NCBI GenBank assembly: GCA_963702235.1
Contig: CAVPBZ010000013.1
Location: forward strand, 558,001 to 622,000
Reading direction: 5' to 3'
Source of the DNA: PALSA-505 sp963702235
GTDB taxonomy: Bacteria; Actinomycetota; Actinomycetes; Streptosporangiales; Streptosporangiaceae
DNA length: 64,000 nt
The notes below the pieces were generated by a model that did not search any database, had not been told where the DNA came from, and worked only from the letters and a program-made list of their open reading frames with translations. Shown here one piece after another: positions 42,694 through 52,369 of this stretch. Made by a program: the position numbers and the translations under genes. The stretch's first letter is position 1. Every line of letters begins with the position of its first letter.

Positions 42694-44034
42694 CTACCTG
42701 GCGGCCTTCAGCGGCAGCCGGGTCACCTCGCGGGCAATCGCCGGGATGAGCCATGTTCCGGGATCGCCGAGCCGCCCGCCCGCCTTGGCCTGCTGGTTGA
42801 CGAGATACCGGGTCGCCAGGTCGGCCATGTAGAGAGCCGCCGTCAGGCGCGCCTGGCTTGCGTCGATGCCGAACGGAGCGATCAGCTCGGCGGCGCGGTC
42901 GATGCACTCGGCGGCAGCGGCGCCAGACTCTCGTCCCCTGGGGCCGATCGCCGTCTGCAGCCAGTGGTGCAAGGCGTCGAAACCCAGCGGGACATCGTAG
43001 GTGAAGCGTTCCCAGTCCCACAGGAGCAGGCCGTCGCCCGTGTTCGCCATGTTCCACGGCGACCAGTCGCCGTGCCAGCTCCCGTACGTCAGCTCCGTGC
43101 CGCCGGACCGGGCCACCAGGGCTTCTAGTGTCCGCAGCAGGTCCACCTGATTCGGACTTCCGTCTGCCTCGGCCAGCCGCGCGGTCAGCCGCCTGAGGTA
43201 AGAACTGGCGGCCAGCGGCCTGCTCGTCAGTCCGTCGATGCGGGAAACCTCGGTCATGGCGGCGGCGAGCCTGTCACCGGATGTCGCGCTCCGGCGCAGC
43301 CACACGGGCAGTGCGGTCAGCACCAGGATTTCCAGGCCGTGCCACTCAGCGTGATGCATCACCCTCGGCACCCGGGACTGCGTCAGCCCGACCCCGGCCA
43401 GCCGGGTGAGCGCGGCTCGCTCAGCGCGCACCAGCTCCCGGGTCAGCGGGTTCACGCCGACCTTGGCGAATCCGATGGGGTCTCCGGTGGGGGAGAGGAG
43501 CTGGAGAATCGGCTTCCGGTTCGCCCTGGCGGGTCCCAGGTACATGCTCACCCGAAGCTCACACGAGAGCGCTGTGCGCAGGTAAGACTCGATGGTCTCG
43601 CCGCGCGCGGGCTCCGTTACCCGCATCCTGCCGCGGACCAGCGGCTTGCCGAGGCCGCTGGCCAGGCCGGCGGAAAGGGCCTTCCGTGCTAGCCGTGCCT
43701 GCCAGGTTTTCTGCGCGTTGAGGTGACGGACGGCGGCCGCGGCGAGACGGCGCTCGGCTGGCACCACCAGCGCAGGCCGGTGACCGAAGGGGATCAGCAT
43801 GAAGTCCCGGCACGGCGAACCGGGAACTCCGCCAGGGTCCGGCCTGACCGGACCGGGATGGTGCGGCCAGCCAGGCATGCCTCCGTTCAGCGTGATCTCA
43901 GCGGGCGGTGGCCACAGCAGCTCGCAGACCTCGCGCAGGTAAGCCGCCGACTCCGCGTTGGCACGCACCGCCAGGTTAGGTGTCTCCTCATCCACGACCA
44001 GCGCCGCCGTCCTGAAGCGATGGACATACCCCAC
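42694..44034 (-). CDS. Aminoglycoside-phosphotransferase/kinase-fold protein
   Basis: 446 residues. The C-terminal half has the APH-fold catalytic loop YGSWHGDWSPWNMA (HGDxxxxN) and metal motif LLLWDWERF. An upstream QLLSPTGDPIGFAKVGV could be the ATP-lysine strand. The N-terminal ~190 residues (LAVRANAESAAYLREVCELL) have no assigned family. Such enzymes phosphorylate sugars, aminoalcohols or antibiotics; here a sugar or polysaccharide precursor is plausible from the surrounding genes, but this is inference. The GTG at 44034 has GGGAGG upstream. Confidence 0.72.
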   Translation of the reverse strand: MGYVHRFRTAALVVDEETPNLAVRANAESAAYLREVCELLWPPPAEITLNGGMPGWPHHPGPVRPDPGGVPGSPCRDFMLIPFGHRPALVVPAERRLAAAAVRHLNAQKTWQARLARKALSAGLASGLGKPLVRGRMRVTEPARGETIESYLRTALSCELRVSMYLGPARANRKPILQLLSPTGDPIGFAKVGVNPLTRELVRAERAALTRLAGVGLTQSRVPRVMHHAEWHGLEILVLTALPVWLRRSATSGDRLAAAMTEVSRIDGLTSRPLAASSYLRRLTARLAEADGSPNQVDLLRTLEALVARSGGTELTYGSWHGDWSPWNMANTGDGLLLWDWERFTYDVPLGFDALHHWLQTAIGPRGRESGAAAAECIDRAAELIAPFGIDASQARLTAALYMADLATRYLVNQQAKAGGRLGDPGTWLIPAIAREVTRLPLKAAR

Positions 44035-44446
44035 GGTTCACGTCCTCCCTGGCCGCTGGCACGGCTTACGGCGGCTCACGTTCGGACCCGGCGAGGATAC
44101 GCCCAGGCAGCCGAGGGCGTAAGGCCGCGCCTCGTCGGCAGGGCGGCGACGGTGACCGCGATGCCCGCGGGCCGCAGTAGCACGGCCAGCGTCTTTATCA
44201 TGCCATCCGCCCTTAGTCCTCAGTGTGGCTGTTTCGAACCGCCGCCACCAAGTGCGACAGCTTTGCTACCTAGGTAATTCGCCTCTACACGCTATGACGC
44301 CTGAGGAACGCAACTGGGTCACACCGGACGGATGTGAATTTCGCGGCGCAGACGCCCTCAGCCAACGCGATGACCGGGGAGCCAGCACTCAAGAACGCGC
44401 CTACATCGCCCGGCCAGCATAACGGGTTAGCGCATGGTAGCACTAC
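44035..44446. other. 412-base gap between kinase-like gene and flippase
   Basis: No confident gene. A 41-codon minus-strand frame at 44076-44201 begins MIKTLAVLLRPAGIAVTVAA and could be a small membrane peptide or a gene remnant, but lacks a good Shine-Dalgarno. The rest (44210-44440) has lower GC than its flanks and contains TTTGCTACCTAGGTAATTCG, a small dyad. Probably the promoter area of the kinase-sulfotransferase operon. Confidence 0.35.
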
Positions 44447-46114
44447 TCAGCTGCGTGATCTGCGGGCACCGATAAAGGACAGCCCGGGCATGGCTGACAG
44501 CCTGAGTGTGGCGCTGAAGCGCCACAGGCCGGCCAGGTAAAGAACGGACCCGGCGGCCACCCCGGCGGCCAGCGAGATGCCGCCGCCGCCGATCAGCGCG
44601 CGTATCGCGAGCGGGACTGCGCCGAAGCAGAATGCGCACAGGGCGCAGGCGACGAAGGTCGCGCGGCCGATCGGGTGCAGGCGGAAGACCGCCGCCAGCT
44701 GACCGAGCGGCATCAGGTTACTGATCACGATGGCGACGGCCCAGCCGATGGCTGCGCCGGTAATTCCGTACCTGGGGATCAGGATCAGGTCCGCGCCAAT
44801 GTTTATCCCGACCGCCAGCAGGCCATTGGCCAGGCTCCAGCTGCTCCTTCCCGTGGTGATCAGGACCATGTCCACCTGGCCGCAGGCCGTGGCGAAGAGC
44901 TGAGTGAGACCGAGGATGACCATGACGGCAGCGCCGGCGCTGTACAAACGGCCGAAGATCGCCAGCACTTGCGGCCCGTAGACGACCGCCAGCAGGTAGA
45001 GCGGCCAGGTGAGCAGGATGAGCCACGCCGTGGTCACCCGGTAGATCACGTTCGCGTTGCGCCGGTCACCGGTCGAGAACAGCTCGGTAAACCGGGGCTG
45101 GGCGGCCATGCTGATGGCCATGTTGCCCAGCTGACCCGCCACCAGGAACCGGGTAGCCGCGGTGTACACGGCCGCCTCCGCGGGCCCGCGCATGATCGCG
45201 ACCAGGACGATGTCGATGCGCTGCAGCGTGATCGAGGCGAGATTAGCCACGCCGCGCGGAGTGGTGAACCGCCAGAATCCCCGCGGATTCGCGTTCGCGA
45301 GCTGACGCTGCGCTGTCCTGCTGCTTGCCGTCTTGCTGGGCCTGGCGGGCGTGGCGAGCGCCAGCAGCGCGGCAAGCTCGGGCGGTAGCGGGGGAAGGGT
45401 CGCCCGGCGCGGGCCAGGCTTGCGGCGGATACGGCGCATCCACAGCCACGCGACGGCGGCCGCCGGGATATACGGCAGTGCCCACAAGGGCGCGAGCAGG
45501 GCCGTGCTTCCCGCGGTCGCGGCGATGAACACGCCCGCCAGCTGGACGACCGACCGGCCCATCTTGTTGACGACGACGGTCGGCCGCATGTCCCGGTATC
45601 CCCGGCTGGCGCCAAGGTACAGGTCAAGCAGCGCCGCGAACGGCAGCGTGATGCCCAGCAGCCGCAATGCCTGCGCCACCGACCCCGGGCTCACCGCGCC
45701 CTTGCCCAGGTGCCCGGTGAGCAGCACGTGCGCTAGCGGGCCTGCGAGCAGCAGCAGCGCTGCGGTAGCCACCACGGACGCCACCACCACGGGGATGAAG
45801 GCGGCGCGCACGATCGCGGGAATCCGGCGCTCCTCACCCAGCGATCGGAGCCGGGCGATGAAGTAGACAAGGCCGACGTTGGCGCCGAGGCTTGCCACCG
45901 TCTCGACAATCAGGAACGCCGACGTCGCAGTGAAGAACGCGCCAGCAGCGAGCTTGCTGAAATGCCTGGTGACGAGCACGGTGATGCCGACCGTGGCCGC
46001 AGCTGAGACTGCTGCGCCCGCGACGTTCAGCGTGCCGCCCCTGGCCACTTCCGCTAGCGGCGGCCGCCGGGCCTCCTCGCGTCCTGGACGGCGGCCGATG
46101 GCCTCCTCGGGCAT
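44447..46114 (-). CDS. Wzx-like polysaccharide flippase (MOP superfamily)
   Basis: About 555 residues with 12-14 hydrophobic helices. GGTLNVAGAAVSAAATVGIT, FSKLAAGAFFTATSAFLIVE and LFATACGQVDMVLITTGRSS fit the oligosaccharide flippase/MurJ-like family. A ~50-residue basic Pro/Ala/Ser loop (PSKTASSRTAQRQLANANPR) is inserted mid-protein in the cytoplasmic loop, which is longer than usual. It would move lipid-linked repeat units across the membrane for polymerisation. ATG at 46114; frame open to 46189. Confidence 0.9.
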   Translation of the reverse strand: MPEEAIGRRPGREEARRPPLAEVARGGTLNVAGAAVSAAATVGITVLVTRHFSKLAAGAFFTATSAFLIVETVASLGANVGLVYFIARLRSLGEERRIPAIVRAAFIPVVVASVVATAALLLLAGPLAHVLLTGHLGKGAVSPGSVAQALRLLGITLPFAALLDLYLGASRGYRDMRPTVVVNKMGRSVVQLAGVFIAATAGSTALLAPLWALPYIPAAAVAWLWMRRIRRKPGPRRATLPPLPPELAALLALATPARPSKTASSRTAQRQLANANPRGFWRFTTPRGVANLASITLQRIDIVLVAIMRGPAEAAVYTAATRFLVAGQLGNMAISMAAQPRFTELFSTGDRRNANVIYRVTTAWLILLTWPLYLLAVVYGPQVLAIFGRLYSAGAAVMVILGLTQLFATACGQVDMVLITTGRSSWSLANGLLAVGINIGADLILIPRYGITGAAIGWAVAIVISNLMPLGQLAAVFRLHPIGRATFVACALCAFCFGAVPLAIRALIGGGGISLAAGVAAGSVLYLAGLWRFSATLRLSAMPGLSFIGARRSRS

Positions 46115-46235
46115 GGCGGCTTCGCCAGGCCGGCCATCGGACCAGCCCGCGGTGCCAGGTCGCGGCACGGCGGACCGCCCTCCCCTCACCCACGCCAGCG
46201 TGAATCCTCCACCCGGTTACCGTCTGGCCGGGCCA

Positions 46236-47741
46236 TTAAGCCAGCCCTCGGGCCGTGATTGCGCGCCGCGGACCGTCGGCACGGGCCGGCGACCCGGCGG
46301 ATTCTGCCGCCGCCGCACGCTGCCGTTTCAGCTCTCTGTCGTTCTTCCAGAGCAGAGCGTAGGAGAGCATGGTGAACGACAGCGGCGGGCCGACGGCCAC
46401 GTAGGCGATCATGAAGACGAATCCGAGGAGCAGCACGAGGACGCCCATCATCCCGTACGCGGTGGGATCTCGGCCATATCGCCATGCGCCGTAGGCGAAG
46501 AAGCTCAGATAGAGCGCCGCGCCGAGAACCCCCGAGCAGACAAGAAGCAGCCAGAGCTGCCCGTTGCCGCCGATGCTCCTCGAGCCGCAGCCATGGCAGT
46601 TAGCCGTCTTCCCGACCGCGATGGAATTGGTGCTGCCCTGCTCATGCCTCGAGTCACCGTAGCCGAGCAGCGGCGAAGCCTCACCGTCGGTTATCGCGAT
46701 ATGGGACAGCGACGTCCGCACCGCGTTGCTCTTGCCATGGTTCAGGCGCGCTTGGATGAAGCCGCCGACCGGGGACGCGACGAACAGGATGCCCGCTACC
46801 GCGGCCAGGCCGAACAGGACTCCGAGCATCGCCAGCTTGCCCCGCGCCGCATAGCGCACGGCCAGGTACACGAACGCGCACGCCAGGCCGAGCCACAATC
46901 CGCGGTCGAGCGAGTACACGATGGGCGCGAGCGCGATGAGAAGTACGGCCGCGCACCACCGGCGCTGCTTGCGGGTTCCGTACGACCACCAGGCCACGGT
47001 CAGCCACGGCAGCAGGATGGCCAGGGCCTCCCCCCACATGTTGGTGTAGTCGAACGGAGCCTTCGGCCTGCCCTCCGCGTAACCGAGAATGCTCTGGATC
47101 TGGGAAGAGCCGGGGTGCAGGATGATCGCGAGCTGGGCATTGCCGTTCTGAATGCTCTGCGGGACAACGTAGGCCAGCGGTGACGTGAACGAGAACGACG
47201 GATCGGCCATGCCCAGGAGGCCGCCAGCCGTGGCGTAGATCCCGACCAGCCCGAGCAGCCAGGCGAGCCGCCGCCGGGGAAGCTCCTTCTCGGTCAGGTT
47301 CCCGGCGAACAGGAGCAAGATGGTGACCCCGATGTAGGAGGCCGTCCGGAGCGCGTAGGAGATGGCCCGGGTGGAGGTCGGGCTCACGATCGTCTGCGGG
47401 GCCGTCTGCGAGAGCATGGTGGCCCCGGCCACCGCCACCACCAGGAACATAAGCCACAACCCGATCCCGGGGGGGAACCGGAGGCGGCGTTCCCTTCGTG
47501 CCCGCCACTGATACATCCGCCGCGCCATCGGGACGCTCAGCAGGATGGGCATGTAGTCCGCGACCCCCAGCACCCACCACAGCGGGTATGCCGCCAGGAA
47601 GAGCGTGATAGGCCACTCGGGATGCCGGGTGAACCATCCCTGGCCGGCCCGGCCAGCACCGGCCGGCCGCCCGTCAGCCAGGCCTGGTCCGGCCCGGCCG
47701 GCCTGGCCATTCTGCCCGGCCTGCACCAGGGTGCTTGTCAT
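46236..47741 (-). CDS. O-antigen ligase/polymerase-like (Wzy/WaaL) membrane protein
   Basis: 501 residues with about 11 TM segments (PITLFLAAYPLWWVLGVA; LAMLGVLFGLAAVAGILFVA). A large loop between the later helices holds RLNHGKSNAVRTSLSHIAI and LLGYGDSRHEQGST, as in the O-antigen ligase family. It probably polymerises or ligates repeat units outside the membrane. GGAGAG precedes the ATG at 47741. Adjacent to the flippase and the DUF3048 and Wzz-like genes on the same strand: a Wzx/Wzy-type set. Confidence 0.9.
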   Translation of the reverse strand: MTSTLVQAGQNGQAGRAGPGLADGRPAGAGRAGQGWFTRHPEWPITLFLAAYPLWWVLGVADYMPILLSVPMARRMYQWRARRERRLRFPPGIGLWLMFLVVAVAGATMLSQTAPQTIVSPTSTRAISYALRTASYIGVTILLLFAGNLTEKELPRRRLAWLLGLVGIYATAGGLLGMADPSFSFTSPLAYVVPQSIQNGNAQLAIILHPGSSQIQSILGYAEGRPKAPFDYTNMWGEALAILLPWLTVAWWSYGTRKQRRWCAAVLLIALAPIVYSLDRGLWLGLACAFVYLAVRYAARGKLAMLGVLFGLAAVAGILFVASPVGGFIQARLNHGKSNAVRTSLSHIAITDGEASPLLGYGDSRHEQGSTNSIAVGKTANCHGCGSRSIGGNGQLWLLLVCSGVLGAALYLSFFAYGAWRYGRDPTAYGMMGVLVLLLGFVFMIAYVAVGPPLSFTMLSYALLWKNDRELKRQRAAAAESAGSPARADGPRRAITARGLA

Positions 47742-47814
47742 GGTCGGCTCTCCGTCTCTTGGCAAGTCCGGCTATCCGGTGTGGCGGCCAGCCCTCTGAC
47801 CTGGGTCATCGCCG

Positions 47815-48870
47815 CTATCCTGACGCAGCGACCTGCGTGCCCTGGGGTGCGAAAACTACCCAGGTCGGGCCGGGATTGAGAGCCATCGGCAGCCCGTTGG
47901 CCCCGAGGTAGTTGGTGACGTCGTGCCGCTGCGGCTTGGACCATGTGCCCGTGGCCGCCGTCCCCCCGGAGCCGCCGGGCTCGGTACCAGAGAAGACGGT
48001 CGCCCGCCCGCTGCCGATCACCCGGGCACTGGGTGCGGTGATGCCCTGCCGGTGGCTGAGGAATATCTGCTTGTAGCTGACCGTCTGGACGACGAGGTTA
48101 GCGACGGCCACCCGGGGACCACCGCTGGCCAGCACCCACCGGTCGTCGTGAGCGTCGAAGGCCCATGCCTCGGTGCCGTACCCCGGAATGGTCAGCCGCA
48201 CGGAGCTCCGCCGCGATACCCCGGTAGGCGCGAGCGTGGTCGCGCCGGTGTCCGATCCGCGCAACCTGAATATCGGCGGCGGTGCCTTGTCACCGCTGGC
48301 CGCGTGCAGCATGGCTCCGGTCGCTGCGCTCAGCCCGGCCGCCGTGGACGCGTAAAGGGACGGATGCGTCGCCACGCCTAGATCCGTTACCCCTGACTTA
48401 TCCAGGATGCGGACATCGCTGGGCGAGCCGCCGTCATAGCCAGTCAGCGGGTGCAGGACGGACAGGATCTGGCCGTCGGCCGGCCGGGTGGCGGTGACGG
48501 GGCCCACCGCACCGGACTGGCGGGACTGGAAGACGGCTATGTAGCGCGCGGACGGCGAGGTGATCTCCTGGTACACCACATCGGCCGGGCCGAGACCGGC
48601 CGGGGCCGGCCCGGATACGATCACCGCCACCGCGGGGCTGGCAGCGCCCGCCGCAGACGCGGCCGGCAGTCCGGTCAGTGGTGCGGCCGGATGTGAGCTG
48701 CCATCCGTCTTCGGGGTCGAGGTGGAGCTGTGTGTCGCCGACGGCGATGCCGACTGACCGGAGGGGACCGGATTAGCCACCTTCGCGCACGCGGCCAGCG
48801 TCACCCCCGCTGTCGCGGTGAGCACGACGCTCGCCCACCTAACCCGCGGTGACGGCTGCATACGTGCCAT
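47815..48870 (-). CDS. DUF3048 (YerB-like) lipoprotein
   Basis: 351 residues. The lipobox VTLAACAK at ~residues 22-29 follows a hydrophobic h-region, so it is a predicted lipoprotein. The first DUF3048 subdomain has GLGPADVVYQEITSPSARYI and AVGPVTATRPADGQ; the C-terminal subdomain has ATGTWSKPQRHDVTNYLG and LNPGPTWVVFAP. Role unknown in the family. It starts 3 bases after the Wzz-like gene, so it is translationally coupled, implying involvement in polymer export or length control (inference). Confidence 0.88.
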   Translation of the reverse strand: MARMQPSPRVRWASVVLTATAGVTLAACAKVANPVPSGQSASPSATHSSTSTPKTDGSSHPAAPLTGLPAASAAGAASPAVAVIVSGPAPAGLGPADVVYQEITSPSARYIAVFQSRQSGAVGPVTATRPADGQILSVLHPLTGYDGGSPSDVRILDKSGVTDLGVATHPSLYASTAAGLSAATGAMLHAASGDKAPPPIFRLRGSDTGATTLAPTGVSRRSSVRLTIPGYGTEAWAFDAHDDRWVLASGGPRVAVANLVVQTVSYKQIFLSHRQGITAPSARVIGSGRATVFSGTEPGGSGGTAATGTWSKPQRHDVTNYLGANGLPMALNPGPTWVVFAPQGTQVAASG

Positions 48871-48873
48871 ATG

Positions 48874-50598
48874 TCAGTTGCCTGGGACTCTGCCGGCCGG
48901 GTCGCCGTGCCCCTCGCGGCTGCGGACCCAGCGGTCCCGCCCGTCCCGGTCGCCCTGGACCGGCGCGGACAGGGCCGAGGCTTCCCGTGCCCCGCGTCCC
49001 ACCGTCGTTCCGTCGTGCCGGGCCTCATCCTCACCGGAACCCACCCGCGGCTGGCCTGTCCGTGGCGGGCGCACCTCGGCCCGGGAACTGACTGCGGACA
49101 GCACCGCCGTGCCCAGCACCGGAGTGCGGAGGTGACGCAGGCGCCTGATGCAATCTGCCGCCGCAGTACGGGTAGTGCGCGGGATTTCGACCGTGACCAG
49201 GGCAGCGTCAGCGAACTCGGCCAGCGCGAAGGTGTCGGCACCTTCCTCGGTGGCCAGGGCGTCGATGACGATGTAGCGCGCGTCCCTGCGCAGGTGTGCC
49301 ATGAGTGCCTGGACCCGGTCATGCTGCAGCTGGTAAGCGGCCAGGGAGGTGTCCGCCCCGGGAGCGATGATCCACAGCCCGGGAACGCTGGCCGGCCCGC
49401 GGGCCACATCCATGACCGTCGCCTTGCCGGCCAGTACCTCAGCCAGTCCCCGGCCCGGCTCGATCCCGAGCATCTCGGGGGCCACGGTGTTGTTCATGTT
49501 GGCGCAGACCAGGACGACATCTGAATGCGTCCTGGCCAGCGTGGCGGCCAGGTTGGCCGCGACCACGCTGCCGCCTGCGCCTGAGGTCGTCCCGGCCACG
49601 AGCACCACGTGGCTACCGTCGCCCAGGGACGCGGCGACGGCATAGGCGAGCTCGGTGAACGCCTGGCCCGTCTTGGATCTCGGCGAGGCGACCGACAACT
49701 GCTGGCTGAATGCCCGCGGCGGCAGGTTGAGCATGACCGGCAGGTCCAGCAGCCGCTCGGCGTCCTTCGCCGTGTGGATTCTCTTGTCCCGCCGGTCCCA
49801 TACGAACGCGCCGATGAGGCCCAGCAGCAGGCCGGCCACGATCCCGCTCGGCAGCACCAGTGACTTCTTGGGACTGGTCGGCTTGCCCGGCGCCGTGGCG
49901 TGCGTCAGGATGGCGCCGCCCGTCACGTTGCCGAGGTCGCCCTGCAGCACTCCTTCCTGCGTGCTCAGGGTGTCCGCCTGCTTCTGCACCGAGGTCAGCT
50001 GGTTCTGGGCGCTGAGCCGGCTCGGGGAGTTGGCGGGCAGCGAGCCGATCTTGGTGGCCAGCGAGGTGGCCTGCTGCGACAGCGAGCCTAGCTTGGTCTG
50101 CACGCCCTTCAGCTGCGTGTTGATCACCGAGCTCGCGGTGTCGGTCCGGTGCTGAAGGTAAGCAGTAGCGAAGGCATTCGCGCACGTCGCTGCCCCGTTG
50201 GCGGTGGGCGCCTGGCAGGCGATCGTGAGCACCGACGAGTTCGGCGGGACGGTCACCGAGACGTTCTGCGAGAGGCGCCAGGGCGTGAGCGGGCTGTGCA
50301 TGATCTTGCCCGCGGCAGTCGAGACCGTGGTGGACACGACGACCTGCGCCTCGGTGTCCAGGTTGACGCTCGAGTTGCTCGTGCGGCTGTTGGCGGCGGT
50401 GTTATTCGTGGCGTCGGCCGCGGTGGGCTGGACGCTGACGTTGGCCGTCGAGGTATAGGACTTCGGTGCGACCACGGTGTAAGCAAACGCCCCGAGCAGG
50501 CCGAAAATCGTAAGGGCCAGGACGATCCACCAACGGCGGCGCAGCACGCCGACATAGTCGGCCGCCTCGAACGAGTCTGGCCGCTGGATGGGATTCAT
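48874..50598 (-). CDS. Wzz-like chain-length protein with degenerate BY-kinase-type ATPase domain
   Basis: 574 residues. N-terminal Wzz region: DYVGVLRRRWWIVLALTIFG, a periplasmic coiled-coil part (LGSLSQQATSLATKIGSLPA) and a second TM (IVAGLLLGLIGAFVW) at ~245-265. The cytoplasmic ATPase-like domain resembles CpsD/BY-kinases, but the Walker A region reads VAGTTSGAGGSVVAANLA with Gly where the invariant Lys belongs. Walker A' reads VVLVCANMN without its Asp. No C-terminal Tyr cluster is visible. It may regulate chain length without kinase activity. GAGGAG precedes the ATG. Confidence 0.87.
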   Translation of the reverse strand: MNPIQRPDSFEAADYVGVLRRRWWIVLALTIFGLLGAFAYTVVAPKSYTSTANVSVQPTAADATNNTAANSRTSNSSVNLDTEAQVVVSTTVSTAAGKIMHSPLTPWRLSQNVSVTVPPNSSVLTIACQAPTANGAATCANAFATAYLQHRTDTASSVINTQLKGVQTKLGSLSQQATSLATKIGSLPANSPSRLSAQNQLTSVQKQADTLSTQEGVLQGDLGNVTGGAILTHATAPGKPTSPKKSLVLPSGIVAGLLLGLIGAFVWDRRDKRIHTAKDAERLLDLPVMLNLPPRAFSQQLSVASPRSKTGQAFTELAYAVAASLGDGSHVVLVAGTTSGAGGSVVAANLAATLARTHSDVVLVCANMNNTVAPEMLGIEPGRGLAEVLAGKATVMDVARGPASVPGLWIIAPGADTSLAAYQLQHDRVQALMAHLRRDARYIVIDALATEEGADTFALAEFADAALVTVEIPRTTRTAAADCIRRLRHLRTPVLGTAVLSAVSSRAEVRPPRTGQPRVGSGEDEARHDGTTVGRGAREASALSAPVQGDRDGRDRWVRSREGHGDPAGRVPGN

Positions 50599-51125
50599 GC
50601 TGCGGTGCTCCTCACTCTCGTGCTTTCCTGCGCGGCACCCGGCCGCGGGACACGGTCGGCAGATGCCATGTTTGGCTATTCAGTTGCCGGTCCCGTCCCG
50701 GCCGCTTACCCTTTATTGGTCGTTACTTTTACTGGGCATTACTATGCAGATCGCCTATGCAACTCTGGCCGCTCTGCCCTGGTTGGCTCAGGGTTCATCC
50801 ATCGCGCACTTCTCGTGCATATGTGACGCGCAGCCCGCGCGTTTGGATGACACCTCATCCTCGAGTATCCATGACGGACGGGCCGAACTGAAGATCATGG
50901 TCACTGATGTGGGCTCAAGTCTATGGTATGGACCGGCGGCCGTGGCTGGTTGCGACGATGTGTCATGGTGTTACCCTGTAGTTACAGGAGGTAACCTTCC
51001 CGGGCTCCTGGCCGGCCCTGGCGCACGGTACCTGCCCGGCGCACAGCATCTACCAAGGGAACGCCGGCCCGCTTCCCATGAGGGATCCAGCGCGGTCCCG
51101 GCGAAGCTGCATACTCTTGTCCCCC
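50599..51125. promoter_or_regulatory. 527-base divergent intergenic region with inverted repeat
   Basis: Lies between the divergent Wzz-like operon and the glycosidase-like gene. Unusually AT-rich in places (CCTTTATTGGTCGTTACTTT at about 50710). At 50970-50995 the arms GTTACC/GGTAAC and inner CTGTA/TACAG form a 26-base imperfect dyad. TTGCGA at 50950 and TACCCT at 50972, 16 bases apart, are a possible -35/-10 pair overlapping it, for the plus-strand gene. No gene seen. Confidence 0.45.
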
Positions 51126-52301
51126 ATGGACCAACACGTACGTGAACGACGCACTTACGGCCTCCCGGTTAGGCGGCACCCCCGAGCACGACGGTGGCGA
51201 GGCGGACTAGCGATGCTAGCCGGCCTGGTCATGCTGACCGCGGTCGGCTGTGCGGGCTCGGCGCCGTCGTCACCGGGGGCGGCGACCCAGCCGTCATCGC
51301 CGGGCGCGGCCTCCGGCACCGGGGGCGTCGTGAGCCCGCCCGGCGGGACCTCTGGCAGCGTGCCCGCGAGCAGCCAGGCGGTGGGTGACAGCCAGCGGTC
51401 CGGGGTTACCGGCGGGGCGCTGTTCGGGGGAGATGTTCCGCTGGTGAGCCAGCAGCCGAAACTCGGTCGCAAGCTGGCCATCGTCCGGATCTACGACTTC
51501 ATGGGCGAGAAATTCCTCCTGCCGAAGGTCAAGCGGTACATGGCGGCGGGCAGCACGATTCTGGTCAGCCTCACCACGAAGCCGGGGCAGAACAGCTACG
51601 CCTCGATCGCGGCCGGGCATGAAGACGCCTTCATCTCGTCCTGGCTGCAATCGGTGCAGCAGGCAGCCGTTCACTATCACTTCGGGGCGATTTACGTCAA
51701 CTTCGAGGTCGAGGCGGATAGCCAGGCTCATCACGCGGGTCTCGGCACGCCCGCGCAATTCGTCCAGGCCTGGGATCACATTCACCAGCTGGCCGTGAAC
51801 GCGCACCTGGACTGGAATCAGGGGGGCCGCCTGCACTGGGTCTTTATCCTGACGCACTTTGCCTACATCTCGGGCCTGGCGAACCAGTACTGGCCCGGCC
51901 CGAACGAGGTAGACATCGTCTCGGCGGACGGATACAACGCACAGGGCTGCCGGGGGGCCGGCGGCAGCCAATTCACTGCCCAGTCAACTGCGGTGCTCAC
52001 TCCCACCGCTCTCTTCGGCGCCACCCTCAGATTCGCCAGCTCGCATGGCGGGCTGCCTGTATTCATCGCCGAATGGGGAAGCGTTCCTTACTCCTCCCCG
52101 TCGGTCGAGGTGGGGTTCATCAACCAGATGGCGCAATTCGTCGCCAGCCACCGCCAGATTGCGGGAGCGGAGTACTGGAACGGCCACGCGCCGGGCACTG
52201 CCTGCGACTACAGCCTCAACAGCCACGCGTCCGCGCTCGCCGCGCTGGCCGTCATGGGTCACAGCGCCGCGCTTCAGGGTCACGTCGTGCCTGCTCATTA
52301 A
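51126..52301 (+). CDS. Secreted lipoprotein with glycoside-hydrolase-like (GH26-type) barrel
   Basis: 391 residues. Lipobox LTAVGCAG at ~35-42, then a Ser/Pro/Gly-rich linker to ~95. The barrel-like domain has ISSWLQSVQQ, FGAIYVNFEVEAD with candidate acid/base Glu, VDIVSADGYN and GLPVFIAEWGSVPYS with a candidate nucleophile Glu, a pattern seen in GH26/mannanase-like enzymes. It may trim or modify the exported polymer. The start ATG at 51126 lacks a Shine-Dalgarno. Exact specificity cannot be told. Confidence 0.7.
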   Translation: MDQHVRERRTYGLPVRRHPRARRWRGGLAMLAGLVMLTAVGCAGSAPSSPGAATQPSSPGAASGTGGVVSPPGGTSGSVPASSQAVGDSQRSGVTGGALFGGDVPLVSQQPKLGRKLAIVRIYDFMGEKFLLPKVKRYMAAGSTILVSLTTKPGQNSYASIAAGHEDAFISSWLQSVQQAAVHYHFGAIYVNFEVEADSQAHHAGLGTPAQFVQAWDHIHQLAVNAHLDWNQGGRLHWVFILTHFAYISGLANQYWPGPNEVDIVSADGYNAQGCRGAGGSQFTAQSTAVLTPTALFGATLRFASSHGGLPVFIAEWGSVPYSSPSVEVGFINQMAQFVASHRQIAGAEYWNGHAPGTACDYSLNSHASALAALAVMGHSAALQGHVVPAH

Positions 52302-52369
52302 CTCGATCGGCAGGTGATCTCGCCGCGGCCTGGGCTCCGGCCGGATCCATCCCGCACCGCGACCGCGCC

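Noticed and set aside
42638..43057. Upstream extension of the sulfotransferase 5 frame to 43057.
   Set aside because: The extension is antisense-type sequence overlapping the kinase-like gene. The ATG at 42637 has a Shine-Dalgarno and matches the family start.
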